From JAUYQR01 sp963822435 (lineage in GTDB: Bacteria > Pseudomonadota > Alphaproteobacteria > Rhodobacterales > Rhodobacteraceae), in the NCBI GenBank assembly GCA_963822435.1, contig CAWGHN010000002.1:310001-374000 (forward strand): 64,000 bases of DNA, in the 5' to 3' direction. Under the pieces are notes generated by a model. It was not told the DNA's origin. It made no database searches and worked only from the letters and a program-made list of their open reading frames with translations. This document shows, piece by piece, positions 15,991-24,693 of the stretch (position 1 is its first letter; each line of letters begins with the position of its first letter). The position numbers and the translations under genes are program-made.

Positions 15991-16000
15991 CGCATAGGCT
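15973..16000 (+). promoter_or_regulatory. Candidate sigma-70 promoter of the amide operon
   Basis: TTGACC (15973-15978) and TAGGCT (15995-16000) are separated by 16 bp, overlapping the last codons of the GAF gene. Transcription would begin shortly before the leader hairpin at 16039, giving an untranslated leader of roughly 90-100 nt. Predicted by eye only. Confidence 0.45.
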
Positions 16001-16038
16001 CCACTGAATACATCGGCAAATCGTCGGACGGCATCAGG

Positions 16039-16090
16039 GCCTTGCATGCAGACCTCTACGGATGGTCTGCGGCAGGGCATTTTCGTTCTT
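16039..16090 (+). terminator. Leader terminator hairpin, probable AmiR antitermination target
   Basis: GCCTTGC (16039-16045) and GCAGACC (16048-16054) pair with GGTCTGC (16064-16070) and GCAGGGC (16072-16078), a 14-bp stem with one T-G wobble and a tiny internal loop, followed by ATTTTCGTTCTT. This has the form of an intrinsic terminator ahead of the amiC-like gene. A short GGC/GCC stem with a six-base loop (16030-16041) uses the same bases as the 5' arm, so the two folds would exclude each other. This is what an ANTAR-controlled leader needs. Confidence 0.6.
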
Positions 16091-16102
16091 GGGGGCAAAG
16101 GC

Positions 16103-17188
16103 GTGAAGCGACGGATCGAACTGGGCCTGCTTTATTCCCGCTCGGGCAGCTATTCGCTGATCTCCGAGGCGTGCCGGTCCGGGGCGTTGGCGGCGATTGC
16201 AATGGTGAATGCCGACCCCGCGCTTGACGTGACATTCCTGCCGGTCGAACGCGATCCGAGCGGCAACGTCGATGCTTACGGCCCGCTTTGCCAAGACATC
16301 CTGCGCAACACCGGCGCGCGCCATGTGCTTGGCTGCGTCACGTCCTGGAGCCGCAAGGAAGTGATCCCGACGGTCGAAAAATTTGGCGGCACACTTTGGT
16401 ACGCGGTGCCCTACGAAGGGTTCGAGGCGTCGGACCATGTGGTCTACACCCATGCCTGCCCGAACCAGCACCTGCTGCCACTTCTGGACTGGGTGATGCA
16501 GTCGCATGGCCGCCGGGCGTTTCTTGCCGGCTCGAACTACATCTGGGGCTGGGAGATGAACCGCCTTGCCCGTGAACGGATCACCGCCGCCGGGGGCGAG
16601 GTGCAGGGCGAACGGTATCTGCCGATCGGATCCCACGATGTGGGCCGGATGATCGAAGAGGTGCGCTTTGCCCGCCCCGGTTTCATCCTGAACTCGCTGA
16701 TCGGGCCGTCGTCTTACGAATTCATGGCCGCCTACCGCGCGCTGGGGCAGGAGGATGCGCATTTCCGCCCGGAAAATTGCCCTGTCCTGTCCTGCAATCT
16801 GACCGAATGTGAACTTCCTGCGCTGGGGCAGGCGGCCGAGGGGCTGGTAGCCGCCGGCCCCTATTTTCGCGGGGTGGGCGGTTGGCCCGGCCCCGGCAAT
16901 TTCGGCTCGTCGCACGAAGCGTCGGCGTTTTCTGCGGTGACGGAACTGGCGCGGCTGCTGGCCGGCCGCGAGGGGGCCGAAGACCTGCCCTTGTCGAAGC
17001 TTCTGGCGGGCGACCGGGGCAGGGGGATCGTCGATCCCGAAACGCACCACACTGTGCTGCCCGTCCTGATCGCGCGGGTCATCAACGGTGCCTTCCACCC
17101 GATCAAACGGCTGGAGGCTGTGGCGGGTGACCCCTACCTGACGCGCGGCCGCTCCGTCCCCGCCCCGGCCTTGCGGGTGGTGTCATGA
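16103..17188 (+). CDS. AmiC-like amide sensor / negative regulator (periplasmic-binding fold, cytoplasmic)
   Basis: This is a type I periplasmic-binding-protein-fold sensor without signal peptide, like AmiC of Pseudomonas, which binds small amides and holds AmiR inactive. Family landmarks include LGLLYSRSGSYSLISEA near the N terminus, GCVTSWSRKEVIPTVEK and AVPYEGFEASDHVVYTHACP. The frame is open from ATG 16046, but that codon lies inside the terminator hairpin, so I prefer GTG 16103 (361 residues), just before IELGLLYS. The stop overlaps the amiR-like ATG (ATGA). The ligand is probably formamide, acetamide or a related amide. Confidence 0.85.
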   Translation: MKRRIELGLLYSRSGSYSLISEACRSGALAAIAMVNADPALDVTFLPVERDPSGNVDAYGPLCQDILRNTGARHVLGCVTSWSRKEVIPTVEKFGGTLWYAVPYEGFEASDHVVYTHACPNQHLLPLLDWVMQSHGRRAFLAGSNYIWGWEMNRLARERITAAGGEVQGERYLPIGSHDVGRMIEEVRFARPGFILNSLIGPSSYEFMAAYRALGQEDAHFRPENCPVLSCNLTECELPALGQAAEGLVAAGPYFRGVGGWPGPGNFGSSHEASAFSAVTELARLLAGREGAEDLPLSKLLAGDRGRGIVDPETHHTVLPVLIARVINGAFHPIKRLEAVAGDPYLTRGRSVPAPALRVVS

Positions 17189-17787
17189 AGCGCCGCACCA
17201 TCCGCATACCGAACCTCGGCCATGCGCAGGCGATCATCCTGCACCGCCCGCACCCGACCGTGCAGGCGCTGACCCGTCAATTGACGGCCATCGGCCTGTC
17301 CGTCACGCAAAGCTGGCCGGAACTCGGGCCGGAGGCGCTGGCCGCCGATTACATCTTTTTCGACGCCGACATGGGCCATGACGGGATGTTCCCATGGGAG
17401 GCCGGCCAGCCGCCGATCCCGATGATCGCGCTGATCGGCTCTGAAGCTCCGGGCCGGATCGAATGGTCGCTGAAAGCGGGCGCCCATGCCCAACTCTTGA
17501 AGCCCGTGGGCGACAATGGCGCTTATTCGGCGCTTCTGATCGCGCGCGATGCGTTCGATGCACAAAAGGCGCTGTCGGCTGAAATCGCCGATCTGCGCCG
17601 GCGGCTGGAAGAACGTCAGACCGTGGTCCGTGCAGTCACGCTGCTGGCCGCACGCGGCAAGACCGAAGCCGAGGCCTATGCGCAACTGCGCCAGATGGCG
17701 ATGGCGTGGCGCATCAGTTTCGAGGATGCGGCTGCGCGCATTGTCGCCAGCCACGGAGGCTCGGATGACCGATCTCAGCGCGGCTAG
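17185..17787 (+). CDS. AmiR-like ANTAR-domain transcription antiterminator
   Basis: A 200-residue RNA-binding antiterminator: a pseudo-receiver domain (about residues 15-120, lacking a clear phospho-acceptor pocket), a coiled coil (LSAEIADLRRRLEERQTVVR) and a C-terminal ANTAR three-helix domain (about 140-195, KTEAEAYAQLRQMAMAWRIS). AmiR proteins bind leader RNA and prevent terminator formation unless held by AmiC. It overlaps amiC by ATGA and itself overlaps the permease gene that follows by 23 bp. The probable target is the leader hairpin at 16039-16090. Confidence 0.88.
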   Translation: MKRRTIRIPNLGHAQAIILHRPHPTVQALTRQLTAIGLSVTQSWPELGPEALAADYIFFDADMGHDGMFPWEAGQPPIPMIALIGSEAPGRIEWSLKAGAHAQLLKPVGDNGAYSALLIARDAFDAQKALSAEIADLRRRLEERQTVVRAVTLLAARGKTEAEAYAQLRQMAMAWRISFEDAAARIVASHGGSDDRSQRG

Positions 17788-18646
17788 CCCCCAGTCTCAA
17801 GGCAGCTTCGCCCGACTGATGCGGCGCAAGCTGGCGGTCTTTGGCCTTGTCCTCATTGTGCTGGTCGTCGCTGGCGCGGCCTTCGCCCCGTTGATCGCGC
17901 CCTTCGATCCGAACGACCAGATGTTCGACGGCCTGACGCTGGAGGGCGCGCCGATGCCTCCCGGCGGGCAGTTCCTGCTTGGCACCGATCTTCTGGGCCG
18001 CGACCTGTTCAGCCGCCTTCTGTATGGCGCGCAGACCTCGCTTGTGATCGGCGTGGTCGCCAATGGCCTTGCGCTTTTGATCGGCACCCTGGTCGGCATC
18101 GCCGCCGGGTTCTTCCGGGGCTGGATCGGCGCGGTCTTGATGCGGTTCACCGACCTGATGATGGCATTTCCTGCCTTGCTACTTGCAATCTGCCTTGCCG
18201 CTATTTTCCAGCCGTCGCTGTGGATCGTGGCCTTGGTCATCGCACTGGTGAACTGGGTCCAGACTGCGCGGGTGATCTACACCGAGACGACCTCGCTTGC
18301 GACGCGCGACTTCATCGCCGCTGAACGCACGCTGGGGGCCAGCACCGGCCGTATCCTCTTTCGCCACATCCTGCCGCATCTGGTGCCGACGATCATCGTC
18401 TGGGGCACGCTTGGCATCTCTACCACCGTGCTGCTTGAGGCGACGCTTTCGTTCCTTGGCGTCGGTGTGCAGCCGCCCACGCCAAGCTGGGGCAACATCA
18501 TCTTTGAAAACCAGACCTACTTCCAGACCGCGCCGTGGCTGGTGTTCATTCCCGGTGCGGCGATCATCCTGTTGGCGCTGGCCTTCAACCTTGTCGGTGA
18601 CGCATTGCGCGATGTCCTCGACCCCACGCAACGAGGGCGCGACTGA
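17765..18646 (+). CDS. Peptide/nickel-type ABC transporter permease (DppC/OppC family)
   Basis: A 293-residue inner-membrane permease with the N-terminal DppC extension, about six helices and the EAA loop (FIAAERTLGASTGRILFRHI). FLLGTDLLGRDLFSRLLYGA is the diagnostic DppC segment. ATG 17765 follows GGAGGC and lies inside the end of the amiR gene, so expression is coupled to the regulators. Here it likely imports amides or an amide-bearing compound instead of peptides, given the amidase in the same operon. Confidence 0.9.
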   Translation: MTDLSAASPQSQGSFARLMRRKLAVFGLVLIVLVVAGAAFAPLIAPFDPNDQMFDGLTLEGAPMPPGGQFLLGTDLLGRDLFSRLLYGAQTSLVIGVVANGLALLIGTLVGIAAGFFRGWIGAVLMRFTDLMMAFPALLLAICLAAIFQPSLWIVALVIALVNWVQTARVIYTETTSLATRDFIAAERTLGASTGRILFRHILPHLVPTIIVWGTLGISTTVLLEATLSFLGVGVQPPTPSWGNIIFENQTYFQTAPWLVFIPGAAIILLALAFNLVGDALRDVLDPTQRGRD

Positions 18647-19567
18647 ATGGCCGCCTACCTGATCCGCCGTCTGGTGCAGTCTGCGCTGATCCTGCTGGGT
18701 GTCAGCTTCATCACCTTCTTCCTGCTTTTCGTGCTGCCCGCCGACCCTGTGCGCCAGATCGCGGGCCGCTCTGCCACGGCGGAAACAGTGGAAAATATCC
18801 GTCAGCAGCTTGGCCTTGATAAGCCGTTCATCGTGCAATACGCCCGCTACCTCGGTGCACTGGTGCAAGGCGACATGGGCCGCAGCTACCTGCAAAAGAC
18901 CGAGGTCGGCGAACTTATCTGGTCGCGCCTGCCCGCCACGCTTCTTTTGATGCTGGGTGCCATCGTCTGCGAGCTGATCCTTGGCGTGACGATGGGCATC
19001 ATCGCCGCACTGTGGCGGGGCAGGGCGGTCGATCAGGTGCTGATGACCACATCCTTCGTCACCGTCTCGGCCCCGCAGTTCGTGGTCAGCCTGCTCCTGC
19101 TTTACGTCTTTGCCGTAAAGCTCGGCTGGTTCCCGATCGGTGGCTACGGCACCTTCGCGCACCTTGTGCTTCCTGCCATCACCTTGGGCATCCTCGGCTC
19201 GGGCTGGTATTCGCGGATGATGCGGTCGTCGATGATCGACGTGCTGCGCGCCGACTATATCCGCACCGCCCGCGCGAAGGGCCTGACCCGCGCCCGTGTC
19301 GTTTTGCGCCATGCGCTGCCGAACGCCATTCTTCCGGTGATCGCAATGATTGGCATCGACATCGGCATCTTCATGGGCGGCATCGTGGTGGTGGAATCGG
19401 TCTTTGGCTGGCCCGGCATCGGCCAACTCGCGTGGCAGGCGATCCAGCGCGTCGACATTCCGATCATCATGGGCGTCACGCTCGTCTCCGCCTTCGCCAT
19501 CGTCATCGGCAATCTGCTGGCCGACCTGATCGCCCCGCTGATCGACCCCCGAATTACTTTACGTTGA
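18647..19567 (+). CDS. Peptide/nickel-type ABC transporter permease (DppB/OppB family)
   Basis: A 306-residue permease partner. MAAYLIRRLVQSALILLGVS and ADPVRQIAGRSATAETV near the N terminus and the loop YIRTARAKGLTRARVVLRHA identify the DppB family. ATG 18647 begins immediately after the dppC-like stop. The order C before B is the reverse of most dpp operons. About six hydrophobic helices are present and length is normal. Confidence 0.9.
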   Translation: MAAYLIRRLVQSALILLGVSFITFFLLFVLPADPVRQIAGRSATAETVENIRQQLGLDKPFIVQYARYLGALVQGDMGRSYLQKTEVGELIWSRLPATLLLMLGAIVCELILGVTMGIIAALWRGRAVDQVLMTTSFVTVSAPQFVVSLLLLYVFAVKLGWFPIGGYGTFAHLVLPAITLGILGSGWYSRMMRSSMIDVLRADYIRTARAKGLTRARVVLRHALPNAILPVIAMIGIDIGIFMGGIVVVESVFGWPGIGQLAWQAIQRVDIPIIMGVTLVSAFAIVIGNLLADLIAPLIDPRITLR

Positions 19568-19600
19568 TACCCCTTCGCTGAAACCAACAGGAGAGACGCA

Positions 19601-21214
19601 ATGAAAAAACTGCTCGCTTCCACCGCCGTCATGCTGGCGCTGGCGCTGCCTGCCGCCGCGCAGGACTACACCCCCGATCCGGCGGCCAAGCCCGGTGGCA
19701 CCATCACCATCACCTACAAGGACGACGTGGCGACGCTTGACCCTGCCATCGGGTATGACTGGCAGAACTGGTCGATGATCAAGTCGCTGTTCGACGGACT
19801 GATGGACTATGTTCCCGGCACCACTGAACTTCGCCCCGGCCTTGCCGAAAGCTACGAGATTTCCGAAGACGGCCTGACCTACACCTTCAAGCTGCGCGCG
19901 GGCGTCAAGTTCCACAACGGGCGCGAGATGACAGCGGAAGATGTGAAATACTCGCTCGACCGCGTCACGAACCCCGAAACGCAGTCGCCGGGCGCGGGCT
20001 TCTTCGGCGCCATCGCAGGTTTTGAAAATGCCGGTGCAGGGGGGCTTTCGGGCGTCGAAATCGTCGATCCATCGACTGTCAAGATCACCCTCTCGCGGCC
20101 CGACGCGACCTTCCTTCACGTGATGGCGCTGAACTTCGCCTCTGTCGTGCCAAAGGAAGCGGTGGACGAGGCGGGCGCCGATTTCGGCAAGAAGCCGGTC
20201 GGGACCGGGGCCTACAAGCTGGCGGAATGGACACTGGGCCAGCGGCTGGTCTTCGAAAAGAACGCTGATTACTGGCGCGCGGGCGTGCCTTTCCTTGACA
20301 GCGTGGTGTTCGAGGTCGGTCAGGAGCCGGTCGTTGCCCTTCTTCGCCTTCAGAACGGTGAGGTGGACGTCCCCGGCGATGGCATCCCCCCGGCGAAGTT
20401 CATGGAAGTGATGGCCGATCCGGCGCAAGCCGCCCGGGTCGTAAAGGGTGGCCAACTGCACACCGGATACATCACCTTGAACGTCAAGACCCCGCCCTTC
20501 GACAAGGTCGAGGTGCGCAAGGCCGTCAACATGGCGATCAACAAGGAGCGGATCACCCAGATCATCAACGGCCGCGCAGTGCCAGCAACGCAGCCCCTGC
20601 CGCCCTCGATGCCGGGCTACACCGAAGGCTACGCCGGTTACCCCTATGACGTTGAAGGGGCAAAGAAACTCTTGGCGGATGCGGGCCTTGCCGACGGGTT
20701 CGAAACCGATCTTTACGTGATGAACACCGACCCGAACCCGCGCATCGCGCAGGCCATCCAGCAGGATCTTGCCGCCATCGGCATCAAAGCCAACATCCAG
20801 AACCTTGCGCAGGCCAACGTGATCGAGGCCGGCGGTGCCGGCACCGCGCCGATGATCTGGTCCGGTGGCATGGGCTGGATCGCGGACTTCCCCGATCCGT
20901 CCAACTTCTACGGCCCGATCCTCGGCTGCGCAGGCGCGGCGGAAGGCGGCTGGAACTGGTCAAAGTTCTGCGACGAAAGCCTCGATGCCAAGGCCGTGGC
21001 GGCTGACAGCATGTTCGATCCGGCCCAGTCGGCGGACCGGCTGAAGGCATGGTCCGACGTCTACATGGGCGTGATGGAACAGGCGCCCTGGGTCCCGGTC
21101 TTCAACGAAGAGCGCTACACGATGAAGTCGGAACGGATGGGCGGTGAGGATGCGCTCTATGTCGATCCGGTCTCGATCCCGGTCAACTATGACTACGTCT
21201 GGGTCAAGCAGTAA
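19601..21214 (+). CDS. ABC transporter substrate-binding protein (family 5, peptide/amide type)
   Basis: A 537-residue periplasmic binding protein of the SBP_bac_5 family. The signal peptide ends at about residue 21 (LALALPAAA, then QDYTPDP). The family core is visible: LRPGLAESYEISEDGLTYTF, VKFHNGREMTAEDVKYSLDR and the C-terminal half with VPVFNEERYTM. ATG 19601 has AGGAGAG upstream. It is the specificity component for the operon; its cargo is unknown but should be something the next gene's amidase can use. Confidence 0.9.
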   Translation: MKKLLASTAVMLALALPAAAQDYTPDPAAKPGGTITITYKDDVATLDPAIGYDWQNWSMIKSLFDGLMDYVPGTTELRPGLAESYEISEDGLTYTFKLRAGVKFHNGREMTAEDVKYSLDRVTNPETQSPGAGFFGAIAGFENAGAGGLSGVEIVDPSTVKITLSRPDATFLHVMALNFASVVPKEAVDEAGADFGKKPVGTGAYKLAEWTLGQRLVFEKNADYWRAGVPFLDSVVFEVGQEPVVALLRLQNGEVDVPGDGIPPAKFMEVMADPAQAARVVKGGQLHTGYITLNVKTPPFDKVEVRKAVNMAINKERITQIINGRAVPATQPLPPSMPGYTEGYAGYPYDVEGAKKLLADAGLADGFETDLYVMNTDPNPRIAQAIQQDLAAIGIKANIQNLAQANVIEAGGAGTAPMIWSGGMGWIADFPDPSNFYGPILGCAGAAEGGWNWSKFCDESLDAKAVAADSMFDPAQSADRLKAWSDVYMGVMEQAPWVPVFNEERYTMKSERMGGEDALYVDPVSIPVNYDYVWVKQ

Positions 21215-22173
21215 TGTGCAAGGCCTGCGACTATACGATCCACGGCGCGCAGCACCATTTCGGCTGGGACAACACCCTGGCTCCAGCGCTGCGCGTCGCT
21301 CCGGGCTCGACCATCGAGTTCCATTGTCACGACTCTTCGGCGGGCCAGCTTGGCCCGTCGTCGACGCTGCAAAGCGTGGTCGACCTCGACTTCGGCAAGA
21401 TCAACCCGGTGTCCGGGCCGATCTACGTCGACGGAGCCAAGCCGGGAGACGTGCTGAAGGTGACGCTGGAAGGCTTCGCGCCCAAGGTGTTCGACGGGAA
21501 AGGCTTCGGCTGGACGGCGAACATCCCTGGCTTCGGGCTGTTGGCCGACCAGTTCACCGACCCCGCCCTGTGCCTGTGGTCCTACGACCCGACCAGCATG
21601 GAACCCGCACTTTGGGGCAAATCCGCCCGCGTGCCGCTGAAGCCGTTCTCGGGCACCATCGGCAATGCCCCGGCCGAGGTCGGCCACCATTCCGTCGTCC
21701 CGCCCCGGCGGGTCGGCGGCAACCTTGATATCCGTGACCTTACCTCTGGCGTGACGCTCTATCTTCCGGTCGAAGTTGACGGTGCTCTGTTCAGCGTAGG
21801 CGACACCCACGCCGCGCAGGGCGACGGCGAGGTTTGCGGCACGGCGATCGAATCCCCGATGAACGTGGTCCTGACGCTGGATCTGGTGAAGAACCAGCCG
21901 CTGAAAACCCCGCGTTTCACCACTCCGGGGCCGGTGACGCGGCATCTGGACGCCAAGGGCTATGAGGCGACCACCGGCATCGGGCCTGACCTGATGACGG
22001 CGGCGAAGGATGCCGTGTCGAACATGATTGACCTTCTGCAGGCGCAACAGGGTATCTCCGCGGTGGACGCCTACATGCTGTGTTCCGTCTGCGGCGATCT
22101 TCGCATCTCAGAGATCGTCGACATGCCGAACTGGGTCGTCAGTTTCTACTTCCCCCGGGTCGTTTTCGAATGA
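21214..22173 (+). CDS. Acetamidase/formamidase family amidohydrolase
   Basis: A 319-residue FmdA/AmdA-type amidase that releases ammonia from formamide, acetamide or related amides in the cytoplasm. Family landmarks are HHFGWDN near residue 15, the metal-site region EFHCHDSS, PGDVLKVTLEGFAPK, and VGHHSVVPPRRVGGNLDIRD followed by GDTHAAQGDGEVCGTAIE. The start overlaps the binding-protein stop as TAATG, and its stop overlaps the next gene as ATGA. It is the only catabolic enzyme in the operon and so the best clue to the transported substrate. Confidence 0.9.
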   Translation: MCKACDYTIHGAQHHFGWDNTLAPALRVAPGSTIEFHCHDSSAGQLGPSSTLQSVVDLDFGKINPVSGPIYVDGAKPGDVLKVTLEGFAPKVFDGKGFGWTANIPGFGLLADQFTDPALCLWSYDPTSMEPALWGKSARVPLKPFSGTIGNAPAEVGHHSVVPPRRVGGNLDIRDLTSGVTLYLPVEVDGALFSVGDTHAAQGDGEVCGTAIESPMNVVLTLDLVKNQPLKTPRFTTPGPVTRHLDAKGYEATTGIGPDLMTAAKDAVSNMIDLLQAQQGISAVDAYMLCSVCGDLRISEIVDMPNWVVSFYFPRVVFE

Positions 22174-23957
22174 CCCTTGTGGAAGCCTTGCCAATCCCCG
22201 GGGCGGCCACCGCCCCGGAGCCTGTGCTGCGGGTTGAAGACCTGTGCGTTTCGGTCCGCACAGAAGGCGGCCTCATTCCATTGGTCGAAAACCTGTCCTT
22301 CACGCTGAACCGCGGCGAAACCCTCGCCATCGCGGGCGAAAGCGGGTCGGGCAAATCCATCACTTCGCTGGCCATCATGGGCCTTCTGCCGCCCCCCGCC
22401 GTGCGCGTCACAGGGGGGCGCGTGATGCTTGGCGACCAGAACCTGACCGTGCTTCCCGAAGCCGACCTGCGCGCGATCCGTGGCGACCGCATCGCGATGA
22501 TCTTTCAAGAACCGATGACCTCGCTCAACCCGGTCATGACCGTCGGCGCGCAAGTGACCGAGGCCATCCGTGCGCATGAGCCGGTCAGCCGCAGCGAAGC
22601 GCAGACGCGCGCACTGGAGGCGTTGAAAGCCGTCCGCCTGTCGGAACCCGACCGGCGGATGCGCCAATATCCACACGAGCTTTCTGGCGGCATGCGCCAG
22701 CGGGTGATGATCGCGATGGCGCTGGCCCTGCGTCCCGAGGTGCTGATTGCCGACGAACCCACGACCGCCCTTGACGTGACCGTGCAGCGCGAGGTGCTGG
22801 ACCTTCTGCGCGACCTGCAGCGCGACCTTGGCACCGCGATCATCCTCATTACGCACGACATGGGCGTCGTGGCCGAAATGGCCGATCGTGTCATCGTGAT
22901 GCGCCAAGGCAGGCAGGTTGAAACCGCCTCAACCAGCGACATCTTTGTGAAACCCCGGGCCGACTACACCCGCGCCCTCCTCGCCGCCGTGCCGCGCATG
23001 GGGCAGGTCGCCGCGCGGCCTCCCGTCACTTCCGGCCCCGTTGCCCGTCTGCAAGACCTTGTCGTCCGCTACCCCCTTCGCGGCGGTCTTTTCGGCGGCG
23101 TGACGCAAAATGTCCACGCCGTCGAACACGTCAGCTTTGACATCCGCCGGGGTGAAACCTTCGCCCTTGTCGGCGAATCCGGCTGTGGCAAGTCGACCAT
23201 CGCCAAGGCCCTCGTCGGCCTTGCCCCCCACACTGGCAGCATCGAGATCGCCGGGCAGACCCTGTCTGGCCAAGACACGGAGGGCATGAAGGCTCTCCGT
23301 CGCAAGGTGCAAATGGTATTCCAGGACCCGATGGCCGCCCTGAACCCGCGCATGAAAGTCGGTGATCTGATTGCCGAACCCTTGCTGATCCACGCCATCG
23401 GCACCCCAGCCGACCGCACTGCCCGCGCCGCCGACCTGATGCAGCGTGTCGGCCTTGAGCCCGACCACCTGTCGCGGTATCCGCACGAATTCTCCGGCGG
23501 CCAGCGCCAGCGGATCTGCATTGCCCGCGCGCTGGCCCTGCAACCCGATCTGATCATCGCCGATGAAAGCGTCAGTGCGCTTGACGTCAGCGTGCAGGCC
23601 CGTGTCCTTGACCTGCTCCGAACGCTTCAGCGTGAATTCCACATGTCGTATCTGTTCATCAGCCATGACATGGCTGTGGTCGACAGTATCTCCGACCGGG
23701 TCGCCGTGATGTATCTTGGCCAGATCGTGGAACTTGGCACCCGCTCACAGATTTTCGGCAACCCGCAGCACCCCTACACCCGCCGCCTGATCGAGGCTGT
23801 CCCGCAGCCCGATCCCGCCGCCAAGCGCCCGCCCTACGCCCGCATCGCCGGCGAAATCCCCAGCCCCCTTCACCCGCCGGGCAAGGAGCCTGCGCGCGTC
23901 ATCCTGCGCGACATCGGGGATGGGCATCTGGTTGGCACCTTGCCACCGCAAGGCTGA
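22170..23957 (+). CDS. Fused dual ABC transporter ATP-binding protein (DppD-DppF type)
   Basis: A 595-residue protein with two complete nucleotide-binding domains. The first (about residues 18-270) has AGESGSGKS and LSGGMRQRVMIAMAL, and the second (about 295-560) has VGESGCGKS and FSGGQRQRICIARAL; each has Walker B and switch histidine. Such tandem ATPases energise peptide-type importers. ATG 22170 overlaps the amidase stop (ATGA). It completes the operon: two permeases, binding protein, amidase, ATPase. The proline-rich C-terminal ends are typical of oligopeptide-transporter C-terminal extensions. Confidence 0.92.
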   Translation: MTLVEALPIPGAATAPEPVLRVEDLCVSVRTEGGLIPLVENLSFTLNRGETLAIAGESGSGKSITSLAIMGLLPPPAVRVTGGRVMLGDQNLTVLPEADLRAIRGDRIAMIFQEPMTSLNPVMTVGAQVTEAIRAHEPVSRSEAQTRALEALKAVRLSEPDRRMRQYPHELSGGMRQRVMIAMALALRPEVLIADEPTTALDVTVQREVLDLLRDLQRDLGTAIILITHDMGVVAEMADRVIVMRQGRQVETASTSDIFVKPRADYTRALLAAVPRMGQVAARPPVTSGPVARLQDLVVRYPLRGGLFGGVTQNVHAVEHVSFDIRRGETFALVGESGCGKSTIAKALVGLAPHTGSIEIAGQTLSGQDTEGMKALRRKVQMVFQDPMAALNPRMKVGDLIAEPLLIHAIGTPADRTARAADLMQRVGLEPDHLSRYPHEFSGGQRQRICIARALALQPDLIIADESVSALDVSVQARVLDLLRTLQREFHMSYLFISHDMAVVDSISDRVAVMYLGQIVELGTRSQIFGNPQHPYTRRLIEAVPQPDPAAKRPPYARIAGEIPSPLHPPGKEPARVILRDIGDGHLVGTLPPQG

Positions 23958-23975
23958 TAGCCAATGGCTTCAGCC
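23952..23975. terminator. Hairpin spanning the two converging stop codons
   Basis: GGCTGA and AGCC pair with GGCT and TCAGCC around an AAT loop, with one bulged T. The 24-bp hairpin covers the stop codon of the ABC ATPase gene and that of the converging TetR gene, so it could serve as a compact bidirectional terminator. There is no T tract. Confidence 0.45.
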
Positions 23976-24584
23976 CGCAATCGCGCCGACAATCAGCCCT
24001 GTCTGACGCCGGACGGTGGTGCGCAGGGTATCCAGATCCATGCTGTCAGATTTCACGAACTCGATGAACATCTGGTTGAGGTTGTTGAACACCACCTCGC
24101 CAACCACCGGTGCCGCCACGTCGGCCCGCAGCTTGCCCCTGCGTTGCAGGGCGCGGATCATGTCGCAGACCTGTTCCGTCAGCATCCGGTCCAGTTCAGT
24201 ATAGCGCTGCGAAAACGGGGTATCCGGCGCCTCGATGGAAAGCGCCATCGCCGTGCGCCATGTGGCCTTCGACAGGTAGACCAGCGAATGGTCGAAATAG
24301 CGCCCGATCAGCGCATCCAGCGCCGCTACCGGGTCGGCGGGCGGGTTGGCCAGCACCAGCGCCCCTTCGCTCAGCACCTCTTCCACCTCCATCGAAACGA
24401 TGGCCAGCAACAGATCGCCCTTGGTCTCGAAGTAGTTGTAAAGCGTGCCGACCGACACATCTGCCGCCGCTGCGATATCCTCCATCCGTGCAGCATTGTA
24501 GCCGGCCTCGCGGAACAGCCCCGCCGCGGCTTCCTGCATGCGCCGTGTGCGATCCGCCTTGTGCCGCGCTCTCAGTCCGGTCAT
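23970..24584 (-). CDS. TetR family transcriptional regulator
   Basis: A 204-residue repressor-type regulator with the N-terminal TetR helix-turn-helix (about residues 12-60; AAAGLFREAGYNAARMEDIA, then DVSVGTLYNYFETKGDLL) and a variable helical ligand domain. ATG 24584 lies 109 bp from the divergent polyamine-type transporter operon, whose control it probably exerts. It converges with the amide operon at its 3' end. The ligand is unknown. Confidence 0.88.
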   Translation of the reverse strand: MTGLRARHKADRTRRMQEAAAGLFREAGYNAARMEDIAAAADVSVGTLYNYFETKGDLLLAIVSMEVEEVLSEGALVLANPPADPVAALDALIGRYFDHSLVYLSKATWRTAMALSIEAPDTPFSQRYTELDRMLTEQVCDMIRALQRRGKLRADVAAPVVGEVVFNNLNQMFIEFVKSDSMDLDTLRTTVRRQTGLIVGAIAG

Positions 24585-24693
24585 TTTCGCCCGTTTTCGT
24601 AATCTATGCCAATTTTGACATTGACTTCAAAAATCGCCGAACTCAATTCTTTTCCATCAGGCCCGCCAGAGGCCGCTCACAACAGGAGTCACC

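Noticed and set aside
18179..19426. A 415-codon minus-strand frame opposite the DppB/DppC-type permease genes
   Set aside because: Histidine/aspartate-rich antisense of two clear membrane protein genes.
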